In this document: one piece after another, positions 25,728-38,265 of the stretch
Numbering within the stretch: position 1 is the first letter of the stretch
How the letters are laid out: each line of letters starts with the position of its first letter
NCBI RefSeq assembly: GCF_003473485.1
Contig: NC_053043.1
Location: 40,090,576-40,154,575 of the forward strand
Source: Medicago truncatula
Lineage: Eukaryota; Streptophyta; Magnoliopsida; Fabales; Fabaceae
Reading direction: 5' to 3'
DNA: 64,000 bases
Notes under the pieces: generated by a model
Told to the model about the DNA's origin: nothing
Database searches by the model: none
What the model saw: the letters and a program-made list of their open reading frames with translations, nothing else
Made by a program: the position numbers and the translations under genes

Positions 25728-27121
25728 TTTCTAGGATTAGCCATCTAGACTCTAATATTTGATATTTTTTTGAAGAAATTTGATAATTTGTCACTTAACA
25801 TTTTTTTTTAGCAAAGTCACTTAACATATTAAACTATACTTCTTATATAAGAAAATAATTTTTTTTTTAAAGTTTATTGAATAATTAATATATCAATTTT
25901 ACAATGTACATCAGATACATTAATTATTTAATAAATCTAAAAAAAATAAAAATTCTTATATATGAGATTAGAGGAAGTATGATCTTTCAAAAAAAAAATT
26001 AAACTATATGATATTGTAAAAAATAAAAATAAAATAACTATGTGATAGAACTTGGGAATGCATTAACCAGGCTCGACCCTTGTTAAACGCAAGGTGAGCT
26101 ACGACATCGGGTCTCACAATTTTAGAAGCCTCGTTTTTTTTAATATAGCATTCAAAAGTGTTAAGTATATATAATAAAATATAAAAAAACAATAGACATC
26201 TTCTAATGGTTTGGCGGTAAAATAGAATGTATTTGAGTATTTGGTCTTAGGTTAAATCCCGAGCATTAGTCTCATTTAAATACACAACTATTAGCTATTA
26301 CAATTTTTTTATTATCAAATTTACAATTTAATATGCATTTCGGAGTTATCTATGAATGTAAAAAACTACTATATACCTTGATTTTTTGTCATTTGTTTCC
26401 ATTAACAGCACAAATTAAATCTATTAAATAATGAGTATTTTTTTACTGTTTTAAGTTTAATCATGTATGCTAGTACTAATTGCTACTATTTTTTCCCGAT
26501 ATAAGTACTAGTTTATCACTATTTAGATAGCAAACACATTTTTTAAGCAATAAAAACAAATATACTTAAGATCTATTTGCACCAAACAAGTGATGATTCT
26601 TCTTAAATTTTTGGAGTTTCTTTTTCTTATAAACCCAATTTTTAATATTAAAACAATTAGTGGTTGGTGAAGTTAAACACAAGTTGGTTAGTTCCTCCCG
26701 TACAAACTTATTTTTACTTAATTTATAAGAAGAGCAGTGCTATTTATCAAGAAAGATTTTTATCAAAAAACTGTCTCGAAATTAATGTCAACCAATACAA
26801 TTACTGCTTGATCGAAAATCATGGGTGGTGGGTTATATGTATTTTTTATTATGAAACAGTAATCAAATAAGATTAAAATCTAAGCGATAGTATTGTGCCA
26901 TGTTATTCTGGAAGATGTCGTGATTTTCCATTCGCCATAGCATTACGTTTATAAGAATGACTATTTTTTATGTTATTTACAACTTAAGTAGATGATAACT
27001 ATTGCTTTAAAAAATATTTTTTTTTCATTAAGGGCCTGTTTTTAATATTTGAAAATGACCTCCAATTTTATAGAAACGGCTATGACATGAACAACAAACT
27101 TTCTTCGTTAAAAAAAACAAA

Positions 27122-27692
27122 AGTGCTATATGGTGCGAAGGCTTTTTCGCACATATAACACGAACGCGTGCAAACCCATTTGCTAAGGCTACTTCTTGTT
27201 TATAATAAATAAATTAAAATAGGCAAAGTACTCCAAACCGCCATTATCACCAACGCTCTTAGTTGTTGCAATATTTTTCATCTGTACGATTTTCCATCTG
27301 TACGGTGCAAAGATGATCAATACCTCAGCCATATTTAGTGTGACTATGCAGCAGTGTATTCAATGGCATGCAACTCTGCAGCATGGCTGCCACTCTACAA
27401 TGGTGTTTCCAATTAGGAGAGAGACGTCCGTCAGTCGACATCGACATGCCGAAACTACGAGACTAATAGTGATTGAGGAAGAGGTATATCAGACGCGTTG
27501 AGAAGGAGGGATCACCTTTTCTCCATGGTTGGTGGGCGGTGGCAACAACAGCAGAGGAGGAGGGTTAAATTTGTCATTTCGCTGAATTAAAGTGATCGTG
27601 AGAGAGGGATAGGAATATCAGACGGTCATCAATGATACAACTCATTCGCCTGAATAGTGCGAAAAATTATGTCGCACAATTAAGCATTTCTC
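27122..27692. mobile_element. Putative Mutator-like non-autonomous element
   Basis: Imperfect inverted ends of about 35 bp both contain TGTGCGA/GGTGCGA followed by TTTTTCGCAC. Direct repeats AAAAAAAACAAA flank it (27110-27121 and 27694-27705). The interior (27300-27600) is richer in G+C than the surroundings and might be captured sequence, but I do not recognise it. Confidence 0.5.
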
Positions 27693-28471
27693 TAAAAAAA
27701 ACAAATAAAGAAACTTCAGATTATGAATCGTGCACAACTTAAAAACGACAATTAATCTTAAGACGAAGGGAGTATAAACCATGCTCATTTAATTTAGTTG
27801 TCATTGAGCCGCACTAAGGTACTTGCGAATAAATTTTCCTAAGTTAAGGTGTTCTTTACCGAGCCTAATTATTTCAAACTGAACTCACTAAACACTGATT
27901 TGTTAGAGATATCTAAGATAAGGTATAGCAGGTCATTGGTTTATTACAAATTTACAACCAATCATAGCATGCTTTTAACAATACCAAAGATTATGAATTA
28001 ATCTGTAGTAGTGGGCTATATCAATAAATAGGATATCACGAGCAACATGAAATCGTGGTAATTTCATAGTAAAGGCACCTGCACAGCAGCTATCAACCAA
28101 AATACAAACAGATGAAATTGAACCAACAAATAGTGTGAGTTTGAGCTCCGACGACTTCTTCTTTGATCTAAAACTCATTCTTTTTCTTATTTCCTTAGTT
28201 TTATTACTTTTAATAGTTTTTAAACTCAAGAAAAAAAATACTTACTCAAGGTGAAAAGTGAAAAAATGAAACACTGAAACCCATAACTTAGTTCCAAATT
28301 AATGTACGTAAGTGGAGTGAGAGTAGAGGCATGGCAACGTCATTATACTCCAAAAGCTAGCTACCATCCATCAGTTTCCTTTCATGTTCTCTCTTCCCAC
28401 CTCACTCTTACCCTTTGCATGCATCTCATTTCCCTTAATATAACTAACTAACCACTCAATTTTTTCTTCAT

Positions 28472-28494
28472 TCTCTCTCTCTCTCTCTCTCTCT
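28472..28494 (+). repeat. CT microsatellite in the CNGC4 leader
   Basis: About eleven TC units 20 bp upstream of the CNGC4 start codon. CT-rich leaders are frequent in plant genes and may act on transcription. Confidence 0.85.
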
Positions 28495-28513
28495 GATCAT
28501 ATATCCTCCATCC

Positions 28514-31500
28514 ATGGCCCCCGATCAACATCACTCAAGTTTTAATTCAAACATGCAACACTATTACTACAACACCACTGATGATGACATCGACGATATC
28601 GTCAACAACGAGGTTGTTAACGATAGCGACGAGTACGAGGAGGACGAGTATCAGTATCACTACGAAGAAGATGATGAAAAAGAAGAAACCAAACAGCCAC
28701 AAAAACGTTGTTCATCTTCTTTTTCATTGAGTAAGGTATTACTTGATCCAAGAGGAAAATGGGCTGAAGAATGGAATAGAGTATTTCTTTTGGTGTGTGC
28801 AATGGGGTTATTTGTGGACCCACTTTTCTTCTATGCAATCTCTATAAGTGACACGTGTATGTGTCTATTTATAGATGGTTGGTTTCTAGTTACCGTCACC
28901 GTTATCCGTTGCATGACGGACATGTTACATCTCTGGAATATTTGGTTGCAGTTTTATATTCATAAACATAAACGCTCCTCTTTTGGCTTCATTCATCATG
29001 GAACTCTTTCTTCTAACTCCTTCAAAGTCAACAAAGCCTTTTTCTTTAACATCTTTATCCTCCTCCCTCTCCCTCAGGTAATTATTTATGGTAACTTACG
29101 TTTTAAGGGTACATACATGTTAGCCTTTGTTATTATTTATTACATCGTAATACCACTGTTGTTTTATTTTTCTTTTTCAAGTAGTCTAGTAGTTATAGTT
29201 CACCTTCGAATGTGAATAAGTAGGATGTCTAAGTTCCGTCAACTGAACTATGCTAACGTCACAAAACTACAATGTGTTTTTTTTACATGATACATACACC
29301 ATCCGGTCACTGTTATAAGGAAAAATCAACATTATCATAATACCAAATACTGAAACCCACAATATTATTCCACTTTTCAATTTTTTATATGTGTGAATTT
29401 TGTTACTATACTCAATAAAATAAAGTAAAAATATCACTACTAGTTGTTTAAATTTTTAAGTCAAATGTAATAAGATTTAATTTGGACTAACTACATTTCA
29501 CATACATTGTAACTAGTGAACTTTGTCATCGTAAAAGAGTCCATTCACCATAATTATCCCTTAATTTTATTTATTTTTACTTTTAAATAACCAACATATT
29601 TTATTTGTTTTATTTTTTAAAAATGTACTGCTCACCTACTTTGTCATGATCCTTAACAAAAAAAAAAACTACTTTGTCATGTTGCATAACACTGAGTTGG
29701 CAAATGAAGGAGACGACAAGCATGAAAACGTCTTGTTTTCATACATGCAGATTGTGATGCTTATGACCTGCATTACACTTTTAGCTTCATGATCATGTGC
29801 ATGTTAATTAATTTTCTTGTATGTATATGCTTAACTTTATGTGTTTTGGACATAAGATGTGTACGTTTTGGTTATATTATATATATTGAATACAGTTATT
29901 GAGATATAGCTTATGATTACACACTGCTGGAAAATTTGTTGGCCTCTAATCAGCAATCATTATATACAGGCATTGTCATATATTCTTGTTTTTCATTTAT
30001 AGGACTTCAGTGATGGTCCTGAAGATTGCCATAAAAATACTCAATTTTGTTTGTTATATTTGTTTAAAAAAAGATACATAAGTTAGTAGTTACTACTTTT
30101 TATAAAAAAACATTCTTGAAATTTTATTATCTAATTCATTTGACTAAAAAAATGAATACTGTGTAATTTTTTTTTTCTTCTAAAAATATGTGAAATTTTA
30201 AAATGTATTTGGTAAATGCAGATTGTGCTATGGGTGACAATTCCATCTTTGTTAGAGCAAGGATCGATTGCGCGGGTGATTACTGTATTGTTGATTATGT
30301 TCCTGTTTCAATACCTTCCTAAAATTTATCACTCAGTTTGCTTCGTGCGTCGAAACCTCACAAATGGTTTCATTTTTGGAACCGTTTGGTGGGGATTCGC
30401 TATCAATATGATCGCTTATTTTGTCGCTTCCCATGTAAGTACTAACGATTACTTGATATGCACTTACAATGTAAATAATTTTTAACCGTAAATGTTGTTG
30501 AACCTTGCAATTTTGTCTATGTACGTATTTGGATTGACGGTTAGTCAGAATCATGGTGAATCATCGTAATTTTGACAAAAATTTGCAATCACTTTTTATA
30601 CTCTATATGTATGGTGAAACAGGCAGCAGGGTCATGTTGGTATTTGTTGGGACTTCAAAGGGCAGCAAAGTGTCTAGAAGAGCAATGTGAGACAACACCT
30701 GGTTGTGGACTAAGAACACTGTGTTGCAAAGAACCAATATACTATGGAAACTATAACATGTTGAAGAAGTTAGACAGAACAAGGTTGGTATGGTCACAGA
30801 ACACAGAAGCAAGGTCTACATGTTTAGCTAGTGCTGATAACTATGAATTTGGAGTTTATGAATGGAGTGTTCAACTTGTTACAAATAATAGTCGAATTGA
30901 AAAGATACTCCTTCCTATCTTTTGGGGCCTAATGACTCTCAGGTATTTTCTCATCACATTGTACATTTCATGATTTTAAATTGTAGTTGCGATGATGACT
31001 AATGACTATGGTTACGCTGCAAACCTTTATATTATGGTAAAATGTGGACAATTCATGATGACATATTGAATTGAATAGTAACAAAATACCATGTACGTGA
31101 TTCATGCATTATTGGTACCGTTGTTGTAGTTAAGGATGCTTCATATGCACATTATATATCTCATTGTCACAAAAGTTTTTTGTTGATGTGGTCAGCACTT
31201 TTGGGAACCTCCAGAGTACAACGGAAAGGATGGAAGTCGTTTTCAACACTATTATATTAACCAGTGGCCTCCTTCTAGTCACTATGCTAATTGGAAACAT
31301 CAAGGTACGTAATAATTAATATGGACTTACTTAGGTCATATATTGAACAAAAATAATTCATCTATTTGATACAAGCCATTTTGTTTAGCAAGATTAATTC
31401 TATTTATAACCCTTCAATATGACAAGTGATTGTTGATTTGTTTATGCTAGAGATCGAATATAGGTATCCCCGATCGATTTGACCAGACAAAAATAAGTAG

Positions 31501-32653
31501 TATATTATTACATTGAGTTTTTTTTGGTAAATGGTAGGTATTTTTACATGCTACAACGTCAAAGAAGCAAGCAATGAAATTGAAGATGACAAACATGGAG
31601 TGGTGGATGAACAAAAGACGGTTGCCACAAGGACTTCGGCAGCGTGTGCGTAACTACGAGAGACAGTGTTGGGCTGCCATGCGCGGCGTTGATGAATGTC
31701 AGTTGATAAAAAATCTCCCGGAGGGTTTGAGAAGGGATATCAAGTACCATCTTTGTTTGGGTTTGGTGAGACAGGTAAGGTTGCCCAATTTATTTTATTT
31801 TTTACAAAAGAGGGCTTGAATGTTAATGCTTCAAAATCTTGTTCAGGTACCACTTTTTCAACATATGGATGAATTGGTCCTAGAGTACATTTGTGACCGT
31901 GTCAAGTCCCTTGTATTCACAAAGGGAGAAACAGTAAGCTCTAAATTGCATTATTATTTCTATGCATTATGCAAATTTATCAATTAACTTGATTAAATTA
32001 TGTTACATACAGTTAACAAGAGAAGGAGACCCAGTTCGTAGAATGCTATTTGTGGTAAGGGGTCACCTTCAAAGTAGCCAATTCCTAAGAGATGGAGTTA
32101 AAAGTTGTTGTATGTTAGGACCAGGAAACTTCAGTGGAGATGAGCTTCTATCATGGTGTTTAAGAAGGCCATTTATAGAACGTCTTCCAACATCATCGTC
32201 AACTTTGGTGACGCTTACAACAGTCGAAGTATTTGGACTTGAAGCAGAGGATGTCAAATATGTGACGCAAAATTTTAGGTACTTATTTTTTAATCATATT
32301 ATTAGTGCGAAGTATTACCAAGTGTCTGTTTACAACAATTTTTGTACGTGCGATGATAACTTTTTATAATTCGTAACAAACAAGTGTGCCCTAATTTTAG
32401 GTACACATTTGCAAAAGAAAATGTTAGAAGAAGTGTTAGATATTACTCACCTGGTTGGAGAACTTGGGCTGCTGTGGCAATTCAATTGGCTTGGAGAAGG
32501 TATAGGCATAGGTTGACTTTGAGTTCTTTGTCCTTTATTAGGCCTCGTAGGCCTTTGTCAAGGTCTACTTCTTTAGAAGAGGATAGACTTCGTCTCTATA
32601 CAGCTTTGCTAACCTCGCCAAAGCCTAATCAGGATGGTTTTGACTCTTCATAA
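28514..32653 (+). CDS. CNGC4: CNGC4-type cyclic-nucleotide-gated cation channel
   Basis: Plasma-membrane cation channel subunit of plant group IVb; Arabidopsis CNGC4 (HLM1/DND2) pairs with CNGC2 in calcium signalling and immunity. Eight exons join in phase to 682 residues: 28514-29077, 30222-30434, 30623-30942, 31196-31304, 31538-31774, 31847-31933, 32013-32278, 32401-32653. Visible parts: acidic N-terminus with D/E runs; first membrane segment (VFLLVCAMGLFVDPLFFYA); six-segment core with FQYLPKIYHS; pore region ending ILLPIFWGLMTLSTFGN; linker MEWWMNKRRLPQGLRQRVR; cyclic-nucleotide domain with GPGNFSGDELLSW; then the IQ calmodulin-binding stretch AVAIQLAWRRYRHR. The nearest homologue recalled is CNGC4 rather than CNGC2 through the C-terminal RPRRPLSRSTSLEEDRLRLY. 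No breaks seen. Confidence 0.96.
29180..29225 (-). repeat. Degenerate SINE fragment in CNGC4 intron 1
   Basis: AGTAGTCTAGTAGTTATAG followed by TTCACCTTCGAATGTGAATAAG matches, in reverse, the 3' part of the tRNA-derived SINE family at 34421-34508. Confidence 0.5.
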
Positions 32654-32779
32654 CATTGTGTTTGTGGAAAATGAATTGATGTAGTTATGTATGCTGTTTA
32701 GTATGTAGAGTTTTATTTACTTTTTGGATTAATTACAATTTTAATCTTTATTGTTGGCTATGTGCGATTTTGTCTTACA

Positions 32780-34030
32780 ATAATTTTTTTAATTGATCAT
32801 TAGTCTCCGCATAGTTAGTAATGGATAGACCTAAATTAGAAAGATTATCTGCGCAGTGATTTCCTTCTCTATATATGTGACTTATCATGAAATGCATAGA
32901 ACTCAGCTTAACCATACAGTTCTGCCACCTATTCTTAAGCTCCTACGGAACAATGTGGTGAGACTTGAAGGCCAAGGTAGGCAGTTTTGAATCACTTTCA
33001 ATCCATAAATAATTTCATTATAGTCAAAAGCTATTTCCACAGCTAGAATCACTCTCATTAATTCAGCAAAGAGATCAGATTGTCCAGGGTTGCGTAATGA
33101 AGCTCTATCCGTATTACATTTAAACCAATTAACAGTTAAGGACTGGAGGTTGCCAAAAAACTTCTAGAATTTTGGGCGCTTTAGGATGGTGTGTGTCAAT
33201 TTTGAATGTCTTTGATACCACAAAATCAGAGATAGCTGGACCGGTGACAGCTTTGGTAAGATTACATGAGAGCAAGACACTGGCAGTAATCATTGCCAAT
33301 GCAGAGTTGAAAGATGATATGATGTTATTGAATCTATTGTTGTTCCTGGTGAACCGTATTGTGTTAATGATGTTGATGATTGCTGCAAAAATAATTAACT
33401 TCACTTTAGGGCTCCATCTTCTATGACAAACATAAAAAATGGTAAAAATAAAAGTCAAGTTTATGTTATGATTAAGCATTTCTGCAGCCAGTTCCAACTT
33501 TTCAGGAAACTGTTGCTAGTTTTCTGTTGTTTAGGTCACCACTCCAGAGAAAATTCCTCATGCATTTTTCTAGTTCCTTGATATAACTGGCCAAGAATAT
33601 ATACTAATGGAGTATATGATCATACCATGTATCACATGTTGTAGAAGCTGCAATCTGCCTGCATAAGTAAGCGATGAAGCCTTTCAAGAAGCAAGCTTGA
33701 CTTTGATTTTGTCCACCACTGGTTGAAAATAGGCTGCTTTTGGTTTTCCTTTGAAAATAGGAACACCAAGACACAAAAATGGGAGGGAGCCAATATTAAA
33801 TCCAAGAGAGTTAGTTATGTGAGCTAATCTTGATTGAGATATGGAACCAACAAAAAATAGTAGATTTTATAGGGTTGATAACTTGACTTGTGATATGTGT
33901 ATATCTTGCAAAGAATTCTGATAGAATATGGATGTTGGATGATGTTCCTTTGCAGAATAACATTACATCATTAGCATAAAGAATATGCGAAAGGATTGTG
34001 CTAGTCTTGTTGCCTTTGATTAACATCATT
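32780..34030 (-). mobile_element. 5'-truncated LINE (reverse transcriptase plus RNase H), dead
   Basis: On the minus strand, 34029-33811 translates to the reverse-transcriptase catalytic stretch (LSHILYANDVMLFCKG, with YAND in place of YADD), 33800-33570 to the connection region (LGVPIFKGKPKAAYF, then SIYSWPV), and about 33060-32810 to an RNase H domain (ALRNPGQSDLFAELMRVIL and later VSYIERR-like). The frame is broken by several stops and shifts. Only the C-terminal half remains, as expected of incomplete LINE reverse transcription. It lies tail to tail with CNGC4. Confidence 0.8.
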
Positions 34031-34420
34031 GCATCATGTATACGACTTTTGCCTCAGGTTCACGTAAATCTGAAACAACTAGGGGTAGATCCAAAATAGA
34101 TGTTGACATCATTGATTTTCAATCTTGATTTCATCATCCCACACAAGTGGTAGTGGGGAAAAAACCAAAAGGGTGATTTTCAAGCTTGATTTATATATGG
34201 ATTAAGTTAAGGAAGTCGTTTTGTCCTTTCATCATCAAAGGAATTCGATCATCCATTTTCTGTAATATACTCTTTTTACTGAATCCTATTACAAGAGCAT
34301 GAATATCATTTTTAAGAGCTTAAACATGTTTTAAGATAAAACTTACCTATTAATATGTCAACATTATTCCTGTTCAAAAAAATATGTCAACTGTATTTGT
34401 AGATTATATATCAGCTATTT

Positions 34421-34508
34421 ATTTCTTTTGGTCAGGTAGCCTAGTGGTTAGAATTCACCTTATAAGGTGAATAAGTGGGGTGTCCGAGGTTCGAACCCCA
34501 GCCCCTGC
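34421..34508 (-). mobile_element. 5'-truncated tRNA-derived SINE
   Basis: In reverse orientation: T-rich tail, GGTAGCCTAGTGGTTAGAATT, then the B-box GGTTCGAACCCC. Flanked by near-identical direct repeats ATATCAGCTATTT (34408-34420) and ATATCAGTTATTT (34509-34521). Confidence 0.75.
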
Positions 34509-34926
34509 ATATCAGTTATTTTTCTAATCAGGAGTTTGGAAATACTTATTTTCCTCTCTAAAATAAACTGTTGACTTAAGAATAGCTAGATCCTATAAAA
34601 TTGGATTGAGTTTGAAGAAATTGATGTATGTGTTTGTTCATAACAAAAATACACGACAAAAAATGATATGGTCATGAATAATATGTTATTTTAGCATTAT
34701 TTCTCAAATATGGCAGGGAAGACTAGCATTTATTTTACAAACAACCAAACTCTACTATTTACATGTATGACTTTTCATCCAAAGAACAAGAACTTTGACA
34801 ATTATATCAACAGACTATGTTATATCTTGAATTGCATCCAAGGTTGATGGCGACAAATCAACACCAATAACATCTTGATTTATCATTCTCTGAAGAAAAA
34901 CACTAGCAAGAAAAACAAATTGTGCT

Positions 34927-37900
34927 TTACACTGTATCTACTGCTTGAACTTGCTGCCGAGCCAGGTACTTTTCCCTTCTTTCTTTCTATAAACATTTGG
35001 AGACAATTTAGGGCTCAAGTAATAAAACATATATTTAACTGAAAACGCTAAAGAGCACAAACTAACCCCTAAACATTTTACATACCCATTCATCAATGAC
35101 AAGACCTTCAGCAGCAACTCGAGGACCTGTCTCCGCAGCAGGCTTCTTCCGAGCTTCAACTGCGGCATCAGCTTCAGCCAACTGCCTTTTCAGTTTTTCC
35201 AAGGCCTAAAACGACCACATTTCTATTATTACACATCAAATATGTAAAGCTTAATTAAGACAATTTGCAAAAAATTTGACTCACGGGACTTGGCCGTTCT
35301 GGATCTAAAAATACAACTCCCAAGATTCGCTCCACTGTAACTAGATCCCTTTGTTCATCAAACTGCATGACAGAATGCCAAAGACCAAACTTATGTACTA
35401 TTAATTAATTGCTCACCACGAAAATATTGTCAATAGCATGAATAAATAAAACAAGCAATAATCAACACAGCAAAAGCTGATAAAACCCTAAAACATCCTG
35501 TCGCAATTATTTATGGACCAACAATTCTTATACAGAATTTCGAGTTCTGTTTTCCTAGCCTATATTCACAGGTTATGAAATGCACTGACTGGACTGTTGA
35601 TTTTTTTTTTCTTCTTCAGTTACGGTCATCATGGTTCATGATTACACAACATAAAAAAATCACAGCGAATTGTTCAAAAAAAAAAATCACAGCGAAAATT
35701 AAACATGTATACTTGCTTCAGGCATAAACAAGAAGAAAGTGAATAACCAACAGTATTCACAACCCTTACAATGGACTGCACATTATGACGCTGAAAATAC
35801 AATAATTAGCTTTTGGGCAAGGAACAATCTGTTGAAAACAGACAATAAATCTGAACTACTGAACTCGTAATGCCTGTGCATTACGAGTTCTCCAAATTTG
35901 CCAAAGAATGGTGGATGCCACTTATAAGAAGCATTCTGGTATTACTGTGCAGTCCCAAGGTATTACTGTGCAATCCCAAGTTTTGAATAGTTTGTTGCTA
36001 CCATAAAGAAAAATAATCCAAATCCAAGGTTCGAACATGGCCTCAAGGGAGAGAACTACATAATTTTAGCTTTTGGGCAGTTAAGTGTTAAGCAATCCAG
36101 GTTCAATGTCACAATATGGATATATCAGCTATTGCTCAATTTTCTTTTTAAAGCATAAGGTTCACATATTAACCAACAAATAATCAAAAGGCACAAATAA
36201 GCCAATTATCTCCCTCCCCCTGTCTCTCATCAATACAATATATATCAGAAGAACCAGACGTACCAGCTCGGGCACATAGTCCACCCCTAATTTCACTTTG
36301 AGACTCATGATTTTGAACTTGACCTTGTTCTTCTGATTTGACAGCTTTTCATTGTTTTCAGGTTGTTCCACAAATTTAAACACTGAACACCATATTCAAA
36401 AAGGAATAAATTAATATAATGCAAAAAAAAAAAAAAAAAAAATCTAACAAGACAGGCAAAGAACAAACTTTACAAAAAGCAATTTAATGAAAAAATTACC
36501 AGCTGCAATCACGCTTTCTCCAGGAGCAAGAATGCCACCAGGAGGCCGCATGTAACAACTCTTTGGCGCCGTAGTTTGAAACTGAAAACACAAAAGGGAG
36601 GTTATTAAAGAAGTCAACTAGACATATGTAAGGAAAATAGGAAATGGACATACACAAGTAATCAAACCAACCATGACAATGAGTGTATTCATTTTTCATC
36701 ATACTTTCACATCAAAAAAATATATAAAAGTGAAAAACAGAACCGCACTGTTATATTAACATTGTAAGACAAACCCCCAACGATGTTTCACCAACTTAGC
36801 ACATAAAGTATATAGAATCTCTCACTTTAGTCCCTACTGTTAAAGATACAACAAACTTAGGACAAATTTTCATATACTTTAGGGACTAAAATGACGGATT
36901 TCATATACTTTAAAGAATACTTTAATATCGTTAAGGACTTCAGTCATATAAACTATCAATGTAAGGATGCTCTAAACCAACAATTAATCATATTAGATCA
37001 TTAAATATTTTACTTTTATCGGAACCACTTCAAAAATGTCACACATGATTGATCTGATGGTACATTTTTTTTTTTTGAAAGAAGATCTGATGGTACATGA
37101 AAATTAAACTTTATTATTTAAATACCTTAATGACTAAAATGGCACATCATACATGGGGATAAACAAATCCTTCTATATTTAAATTACCCCACATTCTCCT
37201 GCTACTAAGTCGGTGTTCATGCTTCTTAAAATTGTAACTAACAAAATAAGAGACACATGAATACACAAAAACCAATATACCTTGAAAGCAACATGAGACT
37301 TGCTAGTGTTTTTTAATCGAACAGCACTCCTAACCTGCTTACCCGGTTCATCTAGAAGACAAACAAAACCCAAAAATTTAGAATGAATATGAATTAACCT
37401 TTAAATTAACAAACAGCACACAAACACACCCAAAGATTTTAGTTCTATTATCAAGCATGTGCTCTTCCCAATTTTTTTCACACAACAAATATGATTACAC
37501 TGAATTATATCATTTTTTTCAAAATATTATCGGCGATATTTGAGCTATTTTTTATCTTCCAATTATAATTTATTTACTCTTAAAAAAAATATATATACTT
37601 TTTTTAAGGACACTTTATTTAAAGTACAGTGATGATAACTATTGTATCTAAAATTGGGAACTTCCTAAAAAGAAGAGAAATCTTGTTTCTGTTTATGTCC
37701 TCTTAACCTATGCTACAAGGGTACTCTTCACCTTTTCCCTAAACTAAAAATTAAAACTTTCTCCTGCAAATAGTAAAATGAAATTTAAAAAAAAAAAAAA
37801 AGGTAAGAAATTGAGAAAGAACAGCTTAATTTAAAATCAGAAGAACAGAATTTGAATTCAGAGCACTTCAATTCATTAAAAAAAAAAAATGAGAAAAAAG

Positions 37901-38169
37901 CGAAAGCAAAATCAAGAGCAGAGAAATGCTGAAAATGGTGATGAGAAATAGAGAAAGTGATGATTACATGGAAAGTAGAGGTGATTGGAAGGATCAAGAC
38001 GGAGTCTACGCCGGGGAGGTAGCAACAATGACCTTGCTACAGAAGACACCGTTTTCGGTGATTTTTGAGCGTTTCCTTGGGTTTGATTCTGTACGTTACC
38101 GGAGCTCCAACAGAGGCGGAAGAGGCTGGCGTCGGAAGTAGGTTTCTGGTGACCGGCGGCGATGGCCAT
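34927..38169 (-). CDS. VAP4-2: VAP4-type vesicle-associated protein (MSP/PapD-like domain)
   Basis: Plant VAP-family protein of the VAP4 clade. VAPs tether the ER to other membranes through the MSP domain, which binds FFAT-type motifs. Seven minus-strand exons join in phase to 243 residues: 38169-37968, 37351-37281, 36581-36500, 36382-36264, 35362-35285, 35205-35086, 34986-34927. Order: variable N-terminus; SSVARSLLLPPRRRLRLDP; MSP domain at about residues 62-190 with LYFPYEPGKQVRSAVRLKN, TSKSHVAFKFQTTAPKSCYM, RPPGGILAPGESV and KFKIMSLKVK; coiled-coil-like ALEKLKRQLAEADAAVEARKK; C-terminus GLVIDEWKERREKYLARQQV. No C-terminal membrane anchor is seen, unlike VAP1-type proteins. The close match to Arabidopsis VAP4-2 is from memory. 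Confidence 0.93.
35861..35890. repeat. Perfect inverted repeat, 13-bp arms, 4-nt loop
   Basis: GAACTCGTAATGC (35861-35873), loop CTGT, GCATTACGAGTTC (35878-35890), in an intron of the VAP4-type gene. No flanking element ends were recognised. Confidence 0.9.
35938..35980. repeat. Tandem duplication of about 21 bp
   Basis: GGTATTACTGTGCAGTCCCAA is followed at once by GGTATTACTGTGCAATCCCAA, with one base different, 50 bp from the perfect inverted repeat. Confidence 0.85.
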
Positions 38170-38230
38170 GGCGTCGCCGGAGAGTGATTGAATGAAAGAA
38201 TGAAACGCAGCGTTTTGAATTTTGATTTGA

Positions 38231-38265
38231 AGAGAAGAAGAAGAAGAAGAAGAAGAAGAGAAGAG
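38231..38265 (-). repeat. GAA/CTT microsatellite in VAP4-type gene leader
   Basis: A run of AAG units 60-95 bp upstream of the start codon; on the transcribed strand it is CTT repeats, common in plant 5' untranslated regions. Confidence 0.8.

Larger units (their letters stand above)
23993..28513. other. 4.5-kb intergenic region between MRE11 and CNGC4
   Basis: Divergent promoters of MRE11 and CNGC4 at the ends. Contains a degenerate SINE piece at about 24205-24245, a minisatellite (24767-25727), very AT-rich DNA to 27.1 kb and a TIR element (27122-27692). I see no protein-coding gene; open frames here are short and lack family motifs. Confidence 0.6.

Noticed and set aside
28617-28838. 73-codon minus-strand frame
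   Set aside because: Antisense of CNGC4 exon 1.
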